A stretch of 64,000 nt of DNA from positions 160,620 through 224,619 of the forward strand of contig NW_020312014.1 of the NCBI RefSeq assembly GCF_003144115.1. The letters are read 5' to 3'. Source of the DNA: Tilletiopsis washingtonensis. Taxonomy: Eukaryota > Basidiomycota > Exobasidiomycetes > Entylomatales. Shown in pieces: positions 23,172 to 33,457 of this stretch. Under the pieces are notes generated by a model. That model saw only the letters and a program-made list of their open reading frames with translations, did not search any database and had not been told where the DNA came from. A program made the translations under genes and the position numbers. Numbering within the stretch: position 1 is the first letter of the stretch; every line of letters begins with the position of its first letter.

Positions 23172-23416
23172 GACGGGCGGCGCGCTTTGACGCTCAGGAC
23201 GAGTGTGCCATGCGACCCGGCTGCAGCGTTGTGGTGGAGTGAGGCAAGGTGCGCGAGGCGGCACAAAGAAGACGAGGCGGTGCCAACGTGCTCGAGCCGC
23301 TCGCGCAGCGGCCCGATTCCCGAGGAGCGTCCTGTCCGCACCTCCACTCCAGGCACTCCTCATTCTGGCTCTCATCCACATCTCCCTCCTCCCACCGCCT
23401 CTGCCGATCGAGAAAG
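23172..23416. promoter_or_regulatory. Short divergent promoter, carrier-like / METTL26-like
   Basis: Only 245 nt separate the two divergent start codons, so the promoters must overlap or be shared. A CTCCCTCCTCCCACCGCC-type pyrimidine tract precedes the + strand start. Confidence 0.45.
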
Positions 23417-24328
23417 ATGGCCTCACAATTCGCTACATCGCCATCAGCAAGCGCATCAGCCTCAGCCAGCTCGGGCAGCGTACGCTATCCCGAGCGGCAG
23501 TCCGCGCCTGGCTCTGCGGCGCGTAACGTAGCGGGCATCGTCCAGGGCTTGACGCCGCTCTTCTCCTCTCTCGCCTCCGCTGCCTCCTCCTCTCGCACCC
23601 CTGGCGTCCTGGAGCTGGCCTCGGGCCAAGGCACACACGTCTCTGCTTTAGCACGCGCCTTCTCGACGCTGCGCTTTTCGCCGTGTGAAGCAGACGCTTC
23701 GCTCTGCTCGCTGATCAACGACGCGTGCTCTGGCCTGTCAAACGTCGCCGAGGCACGCGTGCTGGAGATCGAGCAAGGCGAGCACTGGGCTGCACTGCAG
23801 GCGCGGGAAGAGGACGGATTCGAGGCAGTGCTGGCGCTCAATCTGGTACACATCATCCCAGCACCGCTCGTCCGGACGCTCTTTGAGCGCGTGGCAGAAG
23901 TGCTGAAGCCGGGAGGCACTCTGGTGTTGTACGGCGCGTACAATGAGAACGGCAAGGTCACGAGCGAGGGCAATGCTGCTGTGAGTTGTGTCCTCTTGCT
24001 CTGAGTCAAGTCGAGCCTTGAAAGCCTCGCACCCGCTGTCCTACCAGGCCGTCGACCGCAGAGCTGATTCTCCCTGTGTCACCTGATACACCGCAGTTCG
24101 ACGCAAACCTGCGCACTCGCAACCCCGAGTTCGGGCTACGGGATCTTCAGCGTGAGCTCGAGCCACTAGCGCAGCAACACGGCATGCGGCTCAAGGAACG
24201 CATCGAGATGCCTGCCGGGAACGTGAGTGGCTTGAGTTCGCTATGCGTCAAACGGAGAAAGTCTGACCCGCGCTGCGACGCAGTTGCTTGTGCTCTTTGA
24301 GCGCAACGAGAAAGGGAGGAATGCATGA
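23417..24328 (+). CDS. METTL26/UPF0585-like SAM-dependent methyltransferase
   Basis: Class I methyltransferase fold of the DUF938 (UPF0585, METTL26) family; its substrate is not known. Exons 23417-23980, 24097-24222 and 24284-24328 give 244 aa. The family start RYPERQSAPGSAARN (R/PAAERN-like in homologues) precedes SAM motif I, VLELASGQGTHV (about residues 64-75). Then come the acidic post-I strand (CEADASL), ALNLVHIIP (motif IV), EVLKPGGTLVLYGAYN (motif V/VI), FDANLRTRNPEFGLRDL at the exon 2 start and ERIEMPAGN-LLVLFERN at the end, all as in METTL26. The length matches the family (about 200-240 aa). A start at 23417 removes an upstream Arg/Ser-rich stretch without family similarity. Confidence 0.85.
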
Positions 24329-24525
24329 AGCTGCACGATGTGGAACCAAGAGTGAAGCGTCTCGACGCGAGGTGGCTGCTACAGGAGCATTCGCACCCTC
24401 GAGAGCAGCTCTTCGCCGTCTCGTTGCACGACGGGCAGAGAGAGTCAAGCTCATGCCCCGGCAGGCTTGTGCAACATACGCTAAATTAAGGCCTTCTTCT
24501 CTCGCTCGCCTCCGGCTCCGCATTC

Positions 24526-27484
24526 TCAAATGCGCAGCTCCTCTCTCACATCCTCGCCCTCCCATGCCATATCATCGCCATCCATCATCTCCTCCTCCTC
24601 TTCCTCCTCGGCCATCGCCGCATCCGCCTCGCGCAGGATCTGGCTGAGCGTCTTGCTCGCTCGCTCCTCCTTCTTCGGGGCGCCCATGCTGCGGATCGAG
24701 ACGGGCGAGCCACCGGCGTTGGAGGACGCCGAGGAAGTGCGCTCCAGCTTGGCGCTGTTGAGCATGCCAGCGAGGCTGAATCGGCCCTTCTTGGAGTCTT
24801 TCGACTCCGTCGAGGCGCTGCGGGAAATGCCGCCGATGCCGGTGACGGGCGACGAGACGGAGCGAGGCGAAGCGCCCACGGGCGAGTGCAGCGCGCCAAG
24901 GGAAGAGAAGGAGCTGGCGCTACCTGACGGTGTCATGCTTGCTGAGCCCGGCTCGCGACGCCGAGCATCAAGTCCTCGCCGAGAGGGCGAAAGCACCGGC
25001 GAGCGCGGATCGCTGGGCTGTCTCCGCACCTGTGCTGTCGCGTTGTTGCTCAATGGAGAAATCGGCGAGCGAGAGACAAGCGGCGAACGTGAAGAGCGCG
25101 TCGAGAGAGGTGACTTGGGCGACTTGGGCGAGGGAGGTGATGCTGAAGAAGAGGAAGGACCGGGAGAGGCGAGCGCGATGAGAGGCGATGGCTCGAGCCT
25201 TAGAGCGGCAGGCTTGATGCTCGACGTCGACGTGGTGGTACCCGCATCAGCAGCCTTTGAGTCAACGACAGGCTTGTCGTCGATGTCTGCCCCGAAGTCA
25301 GTGCCTTGCAGCAGCAGCCTGATCGTGTCGCGTGCGTCCGCATCAGCTGCAGCCTCGGCTGCCGCAGCGGCTGCAGCAGCAGCGGCGATTGCGGCGGCAT
25401 CCTCCGGCGTCTGAGCTGACGGCGTCGTGCGCGGCGCCTCGACTGCTCGCTCCGGCGTCTGCGGCGCGGATGCGCTGGGCTTCTCGGCGGCGGGCACGGC
25501 TGGCGGCGTGATTGACGAGGTGCTGCTGCTCTTGGCGAGAGTATCGAAGGGCTCTGCAGCGGGAGCGTCCTTCGTCGGCGAGACAGGCTTGACGGGCTCT
25601 GGGACACCCGATGCAGCACGAGCGACAGCAGGAGCGGCAGAAGCGACAGGACGAGCGCTAGCCAACATCGTGTCAGTGCTGCCCTCGCCCGAGCCAGGCG
25701 CGTCCTCCAGCGACGGCAGAGCCTTGTTGACGGCGCGAGGCGTGTCTTCAACGCCAACGTCCGCAACGACGGCGGCGGCGCTGACGGCAGGCGTTGGACT
25801 CGGCAGCACCGCCTCTCCGCTCTCTGCGGTGCTCGCTGCCTCGGCTGCAGTGGAGCTTGTCGGCGGAGCAGACGTGTCTCCCTTCGTCTCGCTGGCTGCT
25901 GCATCCGATGCAGCTTCTGGCTTCTTGACAGCGGCTTCTGGCGAAGTTGCGTTCTCGTCGATCCGCTGCTTTTCGGCACCGACCGCAGCAACGACAGTCG
26001 TTGCTTGCACATCTGGCTCGCCTTTCGCTGCTGCCTCCGGCTCCGCAGGCTGCGTCTCGAGGCCGAGGCCCACTGCCGATGCTGCGCTGTCCTCGCGCTT
26101 GTCCTCCTTCTCCTCCACTCCATCGCGCTCCTTCGCAAACGACGTCTTGCGCGGCTCCATCGGGCTGCCAGTGTATCCCTTGGAGCGCGCCCGGCTGGCC
26201 ACTTCTCTGGCTGCCGTTTCTTCCCGCACTTTCTCCTCCTTGCCCTTCTTCACTCGCCCGCCACCACTTGCTGCTCCTTCAGGGATGATGCCCGACTCGA
26301 GGAACGCCTCTGCCTCCTCCTCTGTCAACTGCAGATCTCCGAGGCCGAGAGAGGCGAGAAGCGCATCTGGGTCTTCTCGGCCTACCAGCACCTCGCTGCG
26401 TGCGCCTTGCAGCGCAGTGGGCAGATCTGTGCCATCCGAGACAGCGCGCGCGAGCGACTTCGTCGAGAGGGCTCGAGATGCTGCCGAGGCGCTTGCTTCG
26501 GCAGCAAGGGCGCGCGAGGAGATCTGCGAGGCGTTGTAGCGCGCCGCACGTGGTGCAGAGGGCGTCGAGGAGGCGGCGCTGCTGCTGCTCGAGGAGGAAG
26601 AAGCACTGACGTCGCGAGCCATGCTGGTGCCGCTGCCCATGCGCGCCAGCCGCAGCGGCGCAGTGCCTGCGGTAGCGGAGGGAACGTACGTGCGCGGCAC
26701 TGCTGGCTTGTTGCCGGCGCCCAAGTCTGGGTATGTGCCCTTCCGCCGTTCCTCCTTCTTCTCCTCGACCGGCGGCGCCTCCTTCTTGCGCTCGCGATCC
26801 CGCACGCTCAGCGCGGCAATCTCGGCGAGCATGGCGTCGACGTCGTCGTCGTTGAGCTCGAGATCGGCAGGCGCCAGCTTGGCGAGGATGGCGTCTGCGC
26901 TGGGCTCGGCACGAGCGCCATGTTGCGGCAGGGCGTGCGGCAGAGGCACTGAGGGCGCAGCAGCCGGCCCGGCGTGCGAGATGGAACGAGGCTGTGCAAG
27001 GCCACGCATCGGCTGCAGCGTGCTGTGCGAGGTGCTGCGTGTACTCGACTCGGCAGGAGCGGCTGCTGCGGGCGCAGGTGCCGCAGGTGCTGCGCTCTCC
27101 TGCTCCTCCGCCGCTGGCTCGTCGGGCAGCTCGAGCGGCTCGCCATCCTCGACGCGCAGAAAGAGGTCCAGCTCGCCGAACTCGACGGCCTCCTCAAACT
27201 CCTCGAATGTGCCGCGCCACTCGTTGTTCACGAGCAGACCGGGAATGCTGGCATCGAGCGCCTTTCTTCGCCAGCGCGACTTGGCGGCGTCGGAAGAGGC
27301 GAGGTCGTGGTAGATGAAGGGGATCTGAGCCAGGACAGGTCAGCCTGCGAGCGGAGGGAGGGCGGGAGAGGCAGCTCACCTGCTTGACGCGCAGCACGCT
27401 CGTGTAGCGCTCATGCCGGTGCCGCACGCGGTGGTTGGAGAGGATGGAGGTGCTGAAGAGCTCGACGGCCGGTGGCGCCGGCAT
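24526..27484 (-). CDS. SH3BGR/thioredoxin-fold protein with long disordered tail
   Basis: Exons on the minus strand, 27484-27380 and 27324-24526 (55-nt intron, phase 0), give 967 aa. Residues 1-~95 look like the SH3BGRL glutaredoxin-like domain: VELFSTSILSNHRVR, then RVKQIPFIYHDLASSD, KALDASIPGLLVNNEWRG and FEEFEEAVEFGELDLFLRV, corresponding to strand 1, the I-x-Y-x-x-x-D-I/L strand, the P-Q/G-L-x-V-N loop and the Y/F-E-x-F-x-E-A-V-E helix. The CxxC redox motif is absent, as in SH3BGR proteins. The remaining ~870 residues are Ser/Ala/Pro/Glu-rich and probably disordered, with Ala runs, SRSP-type repeats (SRSPLVSRSPISPLS) and a very acidic end (EEEEEEMMDGDD). Homologues with similar tails occur in basidiomycetes as far as I recall; function unknown. 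Confidence 0.65.
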
Positions 27485-28141
27485 GGCCGCAACTGCCGCC
27501 CGCGAGGAGCGCAGGTGCGGAAGAGAGAGCGAGAGTAGAGAGGCTGCCGAGGGCTGGAGACCGGCGCGAAACAGATGCAAGAGAGCAAGACGCGTATGCC
27601 CGGCGCGAGAGGGTATGTGTGGCGGACGAGCCGTGGGGAGAGGTGCAGGATGAGAGGCGAGGTCTGAGCTCGCCGAGCAGCAGGCTGCATCTGGGGCGGA
27701 GAGGAGGTGGCCCATGCACGCAGATCCGCGCCAGGCACCCGCGCGAGAGAGCGCCCGCTTCTTGGGTTGCCTGCAGCCACGCCACGTGGCCAGCGTCCCC
27801 GCCGGCCAAGGGCCAGATCCGGCCCGCGCCGATCCTCAGCCCGGCGCTGGGCGCGAGAGCGACGCCGCCGCCGCGCCGTGGCCGGAAATGGCTGGGCGCG
27901 GCAATAATCGCGCGGAATACAAGCGAGCAGTTGTAGTGCTGTGTAATGCGAATTCACTGGCTGCCCGTGCCTGGCTGACGTCGGCTGGGCGCTGCGCTGG
28001 CGGACGGCCGTCGCCAGCCCTGCGCCGGGCGCTGGAAGGTCGCATCGCAGCTGCAGCCGGCGCTGATTCGCGATTCTCTGTCTGCCGCTGCTCCATCCAT
28101 CGCTCTCCTTCCCTCCACCCTCTCCCCATCTCGGCCTCAGC
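27485..28141. promoter_or_regulatory. Divergent promoter region, SH3BGR-like / COX subunit IV
   Basis: This 657-nt region lies between divergent starts. The last 60 nt before the COX gene are C/T-rich (CTCTCCTTCCCTCCACCC-like). No gene is supported. Confidence 0.45.
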
Positions 28142-29836
28142 ATGCTCGCCCTCGCCCGTCCCTCCGTCCTGCGCGCCTCGCGCGGCGCCGCCTCGCGCTC
28201 GCTCGTCACCAAGGCCGAGCGCTGGACGCCGCAGCAGATCCGCGCCATCGACGCCGCCGGCCTGCCCAGCGTCGACCTCGCCTCGACGCTGCCCAACATC
28301 GAGGCGCGCTGGGCCGCGCTCGACAAGGAGCACCAGTACGCCGTCTTCCGCCAGCTCGAGGAGCTGCAGCGCAAGGACTGGAAGGAGCTCAGCACGGACC
28401 AGAAGAAGGCCGGTGAGTGACGCGTGCTAGAAGTGGGCAATGGGGTGCAGGAGAGGCGAGAGGAAGTGCAGACGGAACCGCGAGATGTAGCAGATGATGC
28501 GAAAGCTCCGCTGTCTCTGAGACGGGCGCCACGCCGCCTTCGCTGCCGACATCTGCAGAGCAGAGGCCGAGCGACGACGCGGACCCGGGCAGCGAGAGCC
28601 TCTGCCGTCCGGCAGGGTACAGCAGCCTTCTCGCAGCGAGATCGGACGCCAGCGCACAGCTGGTGAGCTCTCCAGCTGCCTCTGCCCGGCTCTCGTCGCA
28701 TTCGCATCAGATGCGTCGGGGTGTCGCTGGCGCTGGCGCTTGCACAGCTGGCGAGCCTGGACTTCGTTTAGCGCTCAGGCGCTCGGGGCACGCGAGCTTG
28801 GCACGTGGGTGTGCCTATCGGCGGAAGCGGGCGTCCTGGCTGCTTCGCTGCGCTCCGGCATCCACGGCCGCTCAGAGCAGAGCGACAGCCTCCATGGCCG
28901 GCGCACTGGACCTCTTGGTCAGGTGCACTCGTCGTCTCGGGACTCGCGCCTGAAAGGGCCTGTGCCCTCGCCATCGCGTCGTCACAGCGCGACATCTGTG
29001 CGAGCGCAGCGCCCGCAGCATAAAATCGCGATCGGGGGACGATGCGCAGTGGATGTGCGAGGCGGAGCCAGGTCGTGCAAGCATGGACGTCCGACCGCGG
29101 CATCTGTGCCTCGACTCCGTCTCGCTCGCGCGTCCATCTCGCGTGCGCGTCGCAGCCTAGTCGCTGTTCTCCTCAGCGTGTCGCTGCACTCAGAGCTACA
29201 GCGTCTCAGCCGGCCGAGCCTGGCTCGCGTTCGCGCGTGTGAGCTGGGGCCTAGCGACTCCGCTGACGGGCAAGGCGGGGCCCTGACAGCGAGAAGGGAC
29301 TGTGCGCACGCAGCTGCCTCATCCAAGCGGCGCTCTCTTCGTGAAGGTGGAGCACGTCGCTTGATGTCCAGCACGCAGCTACGTCCGTGCACCCGGTCTC
29401 GCCGGCGCGGGCCATGCCTTCTCTCGCTGTGCCACTCCTCGCACCACCGACTGCGCAGCACGCTGACGCCTTCGCCCTTGCTTCACAGCCTACTTTGTCT
29501 CGTTCGGCCCGCACGGCCCGCGCAAGCCGCACGTGCAGCCGGGGCAGGGCATGCGCACCTTCTTCGGCACCGTCGGCCTGATCGGCGTCACCGCCGCCGT
29601 CTTCTTCGGCATCCGCAGCCAGGGTGAGTCTCATTCTCTTCTTCCCATCGCTGCCTCGCGCGTGCGTGTTGGAGTTGATGTGCTGACGCGGTCTTGTGTC
29701 TGCAGCGCCGGCGCCGCCCAAGACGATGACCAAGGAGTGGCAGGAGCAGAGCAACGAGCGGGCACGCGAGGAGAAGCTCAACCCCATCACCGGCATCTCC
29801 AGCGAGGGCTACAAGGGCGAGGGCATGGTGCAGTAA
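28142..29836 (+). CDS. COX4: Cytochrome c oxidase subunit IV (yeast Cox5 homologue)
   Basis: Inner-membrane subunit of respiratory complex IV, called COX5A/B in budding yeast and COX4 in animals. Exons 28142-28412, 29489-29623 and 29706-29836 give 178 aa. A basic, Ser/Ala-rich mitochondrial presequence (MLALARPSVLRASRGAASRS) precedes TKAERWTPQQIRAID. The family core follows: NIEARWAALDKEHQYAVFRQ, then DWKELSTDQKKAAYFVSFGP, HGPRKPHVQPGQ, one membrane helix (about residues 113-133) and KTMTKEWQEQSNERAREEK in the intermembrane tail. Intron 1 (28413-29488) is 1076 nt, the longest in the window, and splices in phase 1 between K-A and A-Y-F. No open frame inside it looks conserved. The second intron is an ordinary 82 nt. 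Confidence 0.9.
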
Positions 29837-30569
29837 ACACGCAGAGAACGCCAGACGGACGGGAGGAGCAGCTGGTGCGTCGAATGTGTCGTCGCTGCAC
29901 AGAGACGGCGCAGGCTAATTCGAGACTCCTCGCCCACGCAGGTCTCAGATGCGAAGGCGCCTTCGGCCCTCGCATTCGTCTTCCCGCGCCCTCGCCGTCC
30001 ATCGACATCGTCCGCTTCGTCTTGGCCATGCACGAGTGGAACACCCTTTCCAATTTGCCCTTCGTTCTCGATACTTTGCCGAACACCAGATGGCGCCCAC
30101 ACGACATGCGCAAAATGATAGTTAGACTGAACAAGCCCGAGACGGAGAGATCGAGGACGAGGGAGAGCATGGAGTCGCTGGCGACGAGGTTGTCAGCGCA
30201 GCGCACCGAGCAGCATCGAGCGCCGTGCTCGCTTCTTGTGCTGCCTCTGTCGGCCTTGCAGCGATGTGTCACGAGGCATCAGAACAGTGAAGAGTAGTGG
30301 TTATTGAGAGACGAGACGCGAAGCCGGCGCCATGTACGGGAGACATGGAGGCATGGCGACTACTGGAGGCGACGGCGCGCAGGAGAAGGGACGAGCGGAA
30401 AGGAGAGCAAAGAGAAGTCGACTCTCGAACTGAGAGTGTATTGGCTTGCTTCGCCTGTGGCATGACCGTCAGCACGACCGAAGACATGGCACGTCTCACA
30501 CTACAGGGAGAAGGAGCAATGATGGGACAGCCCGGACGACCCGGCAACTCACCTTGTGCCGACGGCAGC
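29837..30569. other. Convergent intergenic region
   Basis: This lies between the 3' ends of the COX gene and the minus-strand gene at 30570. On the minus strand about 30300-30500 is C/T-rich, so it forms a pyrimidine tract downstream of that gene in its own sense. A minus-strand GTGAGT about 20 nt past its stop and a CTGTAG near 30510 could define a 3' UTR intron. No gene is supported. Confidence 0.4.
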
Positions 30570-31089
30570 TTATAGATGAGCGCGTGCCTCAACGACGGAG
30601 CAGCATTGCTCTTCCTGGGCTTTTGCTGGCTCGACGACCGGCGCAAGTCTGACCGGATGCTCAATGGTGAACAAGCGCTTCTCCGGTTGTTCCTCCTTCT
30701 GAGCTGCCATCAGCTTCGGCCAAAATTCGGCCATCATAGACTCCCTTCCCTGGTCGAAGACGGCGTTCGAGAGCTTGTACAGCTCGTCCACAACATCGAT
30801 GTCGGAAAGATCCAGCTGCGGGTTCGCGTTCTTGAAGAAGCGCACGGTGAAGACGTTGACCACTTGCTGCCCGTCAAGAACACCGTGCAGGTGATAGCAG
30901 CACTCGTACTGCGACTGGCAAGGAGGCGGGGCTCAGCTTTGATGCCTGATCAGCAGCACAAGAGTGACGCACCTCGGTCTCGATGATATGAGCCCAGTGA
31001 ATGTGGAATCGCGTGCAGGGCTCGGTCTTGCAGAAGGACCGGACGTGAGAGGTGTCGCGGTGTCCCTCGCGATAGGCGTTCATGTCCAT
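30570..31089 (-). CDS. CxxxxC/ETE-family protein 3, unknown function
   Basis: Exons on the minus strand, 31089-30973 and 30914-30570 (58-nt GTGCGT...CAG intron, phase 0), give 153 aa. It is a divergent relative of the two genes at 4684 and 5978. The CKTEPC motif (Cys-x4-Cys, residues 20-25) is followed by HWAHIIETE ending exactly at the intron (residue 39). Exon 2 then starts SQYECCYHLHG, aligned with their [SF]HH-x-Y[HY]. A helical region (VDELYKLSNAVFDQGRESMM) replaces their C-terminal helix, and the last ~40 residues are unique. It lacks the N-terminal W-x(6-8)-DLH segment of the other two. Conserved intron position and phase are the main evidence for homology. No signal peptide. Function unknown. 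Confidence 0.6.
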
Positions 31090-32009
31090 GTTGGCCGGGC
31101 GTGTGGTGGTGTGGAGGTGAGAAAGGCACAGACGAGAGCTTCGAACGGCATGCGACGGGTCGGAGAGGCGGCTGCGACAGCTGCAAAGCGTGACGCACTG
31201 ATGCGTCGATGAGGCAGCGAAGGTGTGCATGCTGCGCTCGGCGAAGGCCTGAGCGTCGCGTCCTTCCCTTGTCCCACCCGCTAAGCGCCAAGCACCGCGC
31301 ACACGTTGCGCGTAGCGCACGACGCGCGGGGTGCTAAGAGCAAAGAAGAGAGAGCCGGGAAGGAAGAAGAGCGCGCGCCGCTGCCGACGGAGAAAGGAGT
31401 GCGATCCGTGCGCGTGGGAACGGGACGCGAGGAGCTGAGCCAGATGTTGCAGTGTCGCTGGCGCGTCGCGAACCCAGTCATAGTGTCGGCCGGCTCGTGT
31501 AGCGGCTGCAGCGCCTCCATGTCGTTATCTCCAGCAGGACGGCAGAGGCACCATGGAGAGCAGGGCAGCGCCGTAGAGTGGAGTGAGATGAGTCGGCAGT
31601 GCTCGACGCTCGGGCGCGAAGAAGCAGAAGCGGCGGGCCGGCGCGCTTAGCGTGCGAATGAGGCCGGCGCGCACGCTGCACCAGCGTGCGCGCTGCCGTG
31701 TCGCCGCGAATGGCGTCGCTAGGGGTCCTCCGCTCGCCGTTGCCGTCATCACGGCCGGCGGCTGCATCTACAGTGGCTGGGTGAAGGAGCGCATGATCGT
31801 TCCTGCTGTGCAAAGTGGTGCCTGATTCCAGTCTAAGTGGCAAGCGACATGTGAGTGTGGGGCCGCGCGCGCGAGAATGGGCTCGTGCACGGAGGCCCTC
31901 GCGCCGCGCGCTGGCAGCTGGGCGCGCGTACAGGCAAGCGTGCGAGGCGTTGGGGTCCTTCCTTCCCTCTCGCCCTCAGCGTCGATCCCTTCCGCACTCA
32001 CTCAACGCC
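31090..32009. promoter_or_regulatory. Divergent intergenic region, CxxxxC/ETE 3 / PxWW 4
   Basis: This 920-nt region separates two divergently transcribed island genes and should hold both promoters. The open frames here are short and lack similarity to either local family. No RNA gene or repeat is evident. Confidence 0.4.
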
Positions 32010-32936
32010 ATGGAGAAGAAAGCCAAGTACCGCGCACAGCAGTCTGCGTGGACTGACAGCGCCAAGAGCAGATGGATTCTGTACATTGCGCAGGAGGAGG
32101 ATCTTGCTCGATGGTGCCGTCGCATGGACGAGCACACCATGCCACGCTTCTACGGCCGTCCCTTCCAACATGCTGCGCTTCAAGCTTGGCCAGAGTGTCC
32201 TCGTAGCCTTGACCTGCTGCGCGACGACGTTCACAGGCTGAAGAAGGACTTTGGGGCACTCTCTCTCTCAGTGCCTAGCGAGCATCGGCACGAGGCATAC
32301 AGCACCTGGCCACGCTGGGCACGCGACGCCGTGCCGACATGGTGGCAAGACTTTGATCAAGCCATCATGGAGACGCGCGTGCACGGACGTCCTCTTCCTG
32401 TTGCGCCGCGCAGCGAGCTCGAGGATCAGAAGGTAGCCCACCTCCAGCGACGGTCGTTGTCGCCTGTGTTGGGTGCTGCTGCGAGAGAAGACACGCCGGT
32501 GGCCGTCAATCCGCCGCCAAAGCGGACGCAGGTGCACGAGGCCAGCTTTGCGGACTTCCACAAGGACGCTCTGACGCTGCTTGGCGAGGTCACTCTGCTC
32601 GCTGCTGAGCCTGGGCCGGAACACGCGGAGAGCAACGCTGCCTATGAGTTCTGGACTCAAGAGTGCGCTGTGAGTCCTGTTCTCCTTACTTCGCATGCGT
32701 CTCTTACCATGCATCCGCTCGTGGCTCACACGAAGCCTGTCGCTCTGTAGAAGCTGCAGGCCGAGGCCACTACGATGGGCTATCGCGACAAGCACGAGAT
32801 GTCCGAGCTCGTTACCAGCGTGACGACTGCCATTCAGGCCCGTGTGCCGACAGGTGCGGAGCAGCCAGAAGGCAAGGCGGATGCCCGTCTGCGCCGTTTC
32901 CGTCGCACGTGGCTGCGAGTGCTGAACGATATGTGA
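32010..32936 (+). CDS. PxWW-family protein 4 (with C-terminal module), unknown function
   Basis: Exons 32010-32669 and 32751-32936 (81-nt GTGAGT...TAG intron, phase 0) give 281 aa. The domain starts almost at the N-terminus (residues about 10-118): SAWTDSAKSRWILYIAQ, ARWCRR, PFQHAALQAWPECPRSLD, RDDVHRLKKDFGAL, YSTWP and VPTWWQDFDQAIMETR. It is closest to the genes at 3228 and 7117 in the domain, but unlike them it has the C-terminal module. A linker (130-205) leads to EFWTQECA, the intron, and a 61-residue helical exon 2 (KLQAEATTMGYRDKHEMSEL to TWLRVLNDM). The intron sits at the same place as in the gene at 1621. The ATG at 32010 (GCCATGG) has a strong context. Function unknown. Confidence 0.72.
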
Positions 32937-33457
32937 TGAAGAGCGTCTCCAGCCAGAAACGACTAGCTGGCGCGAGCCTCACCTTCCTCCGCTCATCGGC
33001 GATACCGTCGGAAACGACGACTCAGATCACCAGCCATCTGGCTCCGCCTCGTCCGACGCGTCCGTCTCGACTCATGCGTCCCGCCCCACCTCGTCCACAT
33101 CGCTCTACTCGCGAGCTCTCTATTCCTCTCTCTGTCGCTCCGACCCTGAGCTCGGCGAGCGAACCTTCGCGTCTCGAAGCCTCGCCGCTGTGCACACGCC
33201 CGGCCTCGTCCGCGCGGAGTCCCTCTGCCACATAACTCACCCCTCGTCCCGTTCACCACCACGCCCATACGGCCATACGCCAGCTCCCTCCACTCCACTT
33301 CGCTACGACGCCCCAAATCACTCTGTTCCACGATGCGAGACCATCGTCATGTGAGAGTGTGATTCCCGCTCCACTGTGACGCATCACACGGCGTTGCCCG
33401 TTGCCTTCGCCACCGCGTGTTCGAAGCTCGGTGCGCCCATCGCCTGCGCGTGAGGCG
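32937..33457. other. Convergent intergenic region with C/T-rich tract
   Basis: Roughly 32980-33310 is C/T-rich on the + strand (CTCGTCCGACGCGTCCGTCTCG-like words), downstream of the PxWW gene at 32010 in its sense. The 3' end of the Asterix-like gene could extend into this stretch, depending on a splice choice noted there. No other gene is supported. Confidence 0.4.

Noticed and set aside
28413-29488. Open frames inside the long COX intron as nested genes
   Set aside because: The frames (e.g. 28740-29627 + and 28982-29461 -) are Arg/Ala/Ser-rich, lack motifs and run through the splice acceptor. Only the spliced reading gives the cytochrome oxidase subunit.
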